NCBI GenBank assembly: GCA_016720655.1
Contig: JADKKE010000004.1
Span: forward strand, 124,001-188,000
Origin: Bacteroidota bacterium
Lineage (GTDB): Bacteria > Bacteroidota > Bacteroidia > AKYH767-A > 2013-40CM-41-45
DNA length: 64,000 nt
Direction of reading: 5' to 3'
A model generated the notes under the pieces. That model saw only the letters and a program-made list of their open reading frames with translations. It searched no databases and was not told the DNA's origin. Every line of letters begins with the position of its first letter. Position 1 is the first letter of the stretch. Positions 63,299-64,000 of the stretch are shown here, piece by piece. The position numbers were made by a program, and so were the translations under genes.

Positions 63299-63985
63299 TC
63301 TCTTCTTGTTCTCCGGAAAAAAATACCTCAAATCGAGAGTCAGATAATTCCCGAGTAGCTTTTGATCTGTTGACTCATCTTTTCCTCTGTATCGGTATTC
63401 GATTTTGGTGAGATAGATGAACGAAAACGGTCGATGATAGGAGGCTCCAAGATAAATGTATCCACTTTCTTCCGTTCTCCATTCCCAGCCGAGATTGGCT
63501 AAAACGGAAGCTTGAAAAATATGATTTCTAAAGGATACGTGCTGAAAATATTCGTCATACGATTGAACATTGCTTGCAAACATATCCAGACTCGGTCCCA
63601 TTGATGCGTTCATGAATAACTTTTCTCCAAGCTGAATGTAGACGAGTAGATTAACCGGTATTTCATATCCAATGATCCGGAACTCAGATTTGCCTTTGAA
63701 GTCTGCATCCGAAATTGTCAAATTATATTTTCTTTTTACATAGTTGATTCCGGATTCGAGTGCAAGTAGTTCAGAGAAATTATGTCGGATGACCATGCCA
63801 GCACAATACCCTGACTTTAATTCAACATCAAATGTTACCAGTTCCGGAGTGCTGGATTGCTTGCCTGTTCCGAGGAAACCTACAGGAAATATTGGTTTGT
63901 ATTGAACGCCGACAATAGTAGAACCTTTTTGAGCAAAAGAACTTGATTGCAGTTGTAGTTGAAAGCATGCCAACAAAAAAAACAT
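63293..63985 (-). CDS. Outer-membrane beta-barrel protein
   Basis: 230 residues from ATG 63985; the frame is open to the window edge, so an upstream start cannot be excluded. Signal peptide (FFLLACFQLQLQSSSFAQ). The mature part alternates hydrophobic and polar residues in 8-10 strands and contains LLALESGINYVKRKYNL, FMNASMGPSLDMF and LGWEWRTEESGYIYLGASYHRPF, typical of the small OMP_b-brl barrels of this phylum. It ends with LTLDLRYFF, an outer-membrane insertion-like signal, then a basic tail. Function unknown. Confidence 0.8.
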   Translation of the reverse strand: MFFLLACFQLQLQSSSFAQKGSTIVGVQYKPIFPVGFLGTGKQSSTPELVTFDVELKSGYCAGMVIRHNFSELLALESGINYVKRKYNLTISDADFKGKSEFRIIGYEIPVNLLVYIQLGEKLFMNASMGPSLDMFASNVQSYDEYFQHVSFRNHIFQASVLANLGWEWRTEESGYIYLGASYHRPFSFIYLTKIEYRYRGKDESTDQKLLGNYLTLDLRYFFPENKKRK

Positions 63986-64000
63986 CCTGCGAACAAGCAC

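Overview
The window comes from a member of the Bacteroidota, most likely a gliding or T9SS-bearing environmental lineage near Sphingobacteriia/Chitinophagia. The evidence is a complete porP-gldK-gldL-gldM-gldN type IX secretion cluster, secreted proteins with T9SS C-terminal domains, a Bacteroidota-type FtsZ tail, a short Bacteroidota IspH, a CrtZ/CrtI/CrtB/CrtY-type carotenoid cluster, and the gene order miaB - sigma54 activator - lptE - TPR protein - secG - groES - groEL. No prophage, CRISPR array or insertion sequence was seen.

Layout: (1) 1-3.0 kb: 3' part of ftsZ, a YqeY protein, a cold-shock protein and a DoxX membrane protein. (2) 3.3-13.8 kb: a co-directional operon that reads as an N-glycan degradation pathway: ROK sugar kinase, GH20 hexosaminidase, glycosylasparaginase, CutC, GH2 beta-mannosidase and a broken GH92 alpha-mannosidase. 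(3) 13.9-16.4 kb: an ORF6N protein and two unknown proteins. (4) 16.5-24.0 kb, minus strand: groEL, groES, secG, TPR protein, lptE, sigma54 activator, miaB. (5) 24.3-37.3 kb, plus strand: a T9SS cargo protein, topA, a degenerate ureohydrolase, then porP, gldK, gldL, gldM, gldN and a second gldN. (6) 37.5-42.5 kb, minus strand: ispH and carotenoid genes. (7) 42.7-64 kb: housekeeping and transport genes (PAS protein, tRNA-Arg, penicillin acylase, era, a tRNA-fMet array with a GIY-YIG gene, der, TlpA-like protein, peptide and anion transporters, metK with an apparent SAM riboswitch, gldA, rsgA, dtd, MazG-like protein, a C25 peptidase and an outer-membrane barrel).

The most unusual signal lies between genes. 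At least twelve intergenic tracts are built from 7-base units. The unit sequence differs from tract to tract and even within one tract, but the 7-base phase is often kept unbroken for 10-18 units. The tracts abut or overlap stop codons, and one set forms ~80-bp inverted repeats flanking the second gldN. A second unusual locus has three degenerate tRNA-fMet copies, two of them carrying a palindromic insert, in front of the intact tRNA-fMet gene; a GIY-YIG nuclease gene follows directly.

Five genes (GH92, gldL, era, the C25 peptidase and the gldA 3' end) carry one-base lesions, mostly at mononucleotide runs. Because two of them are expected to be essential, sequencing or assembly error is the likeliest cause.
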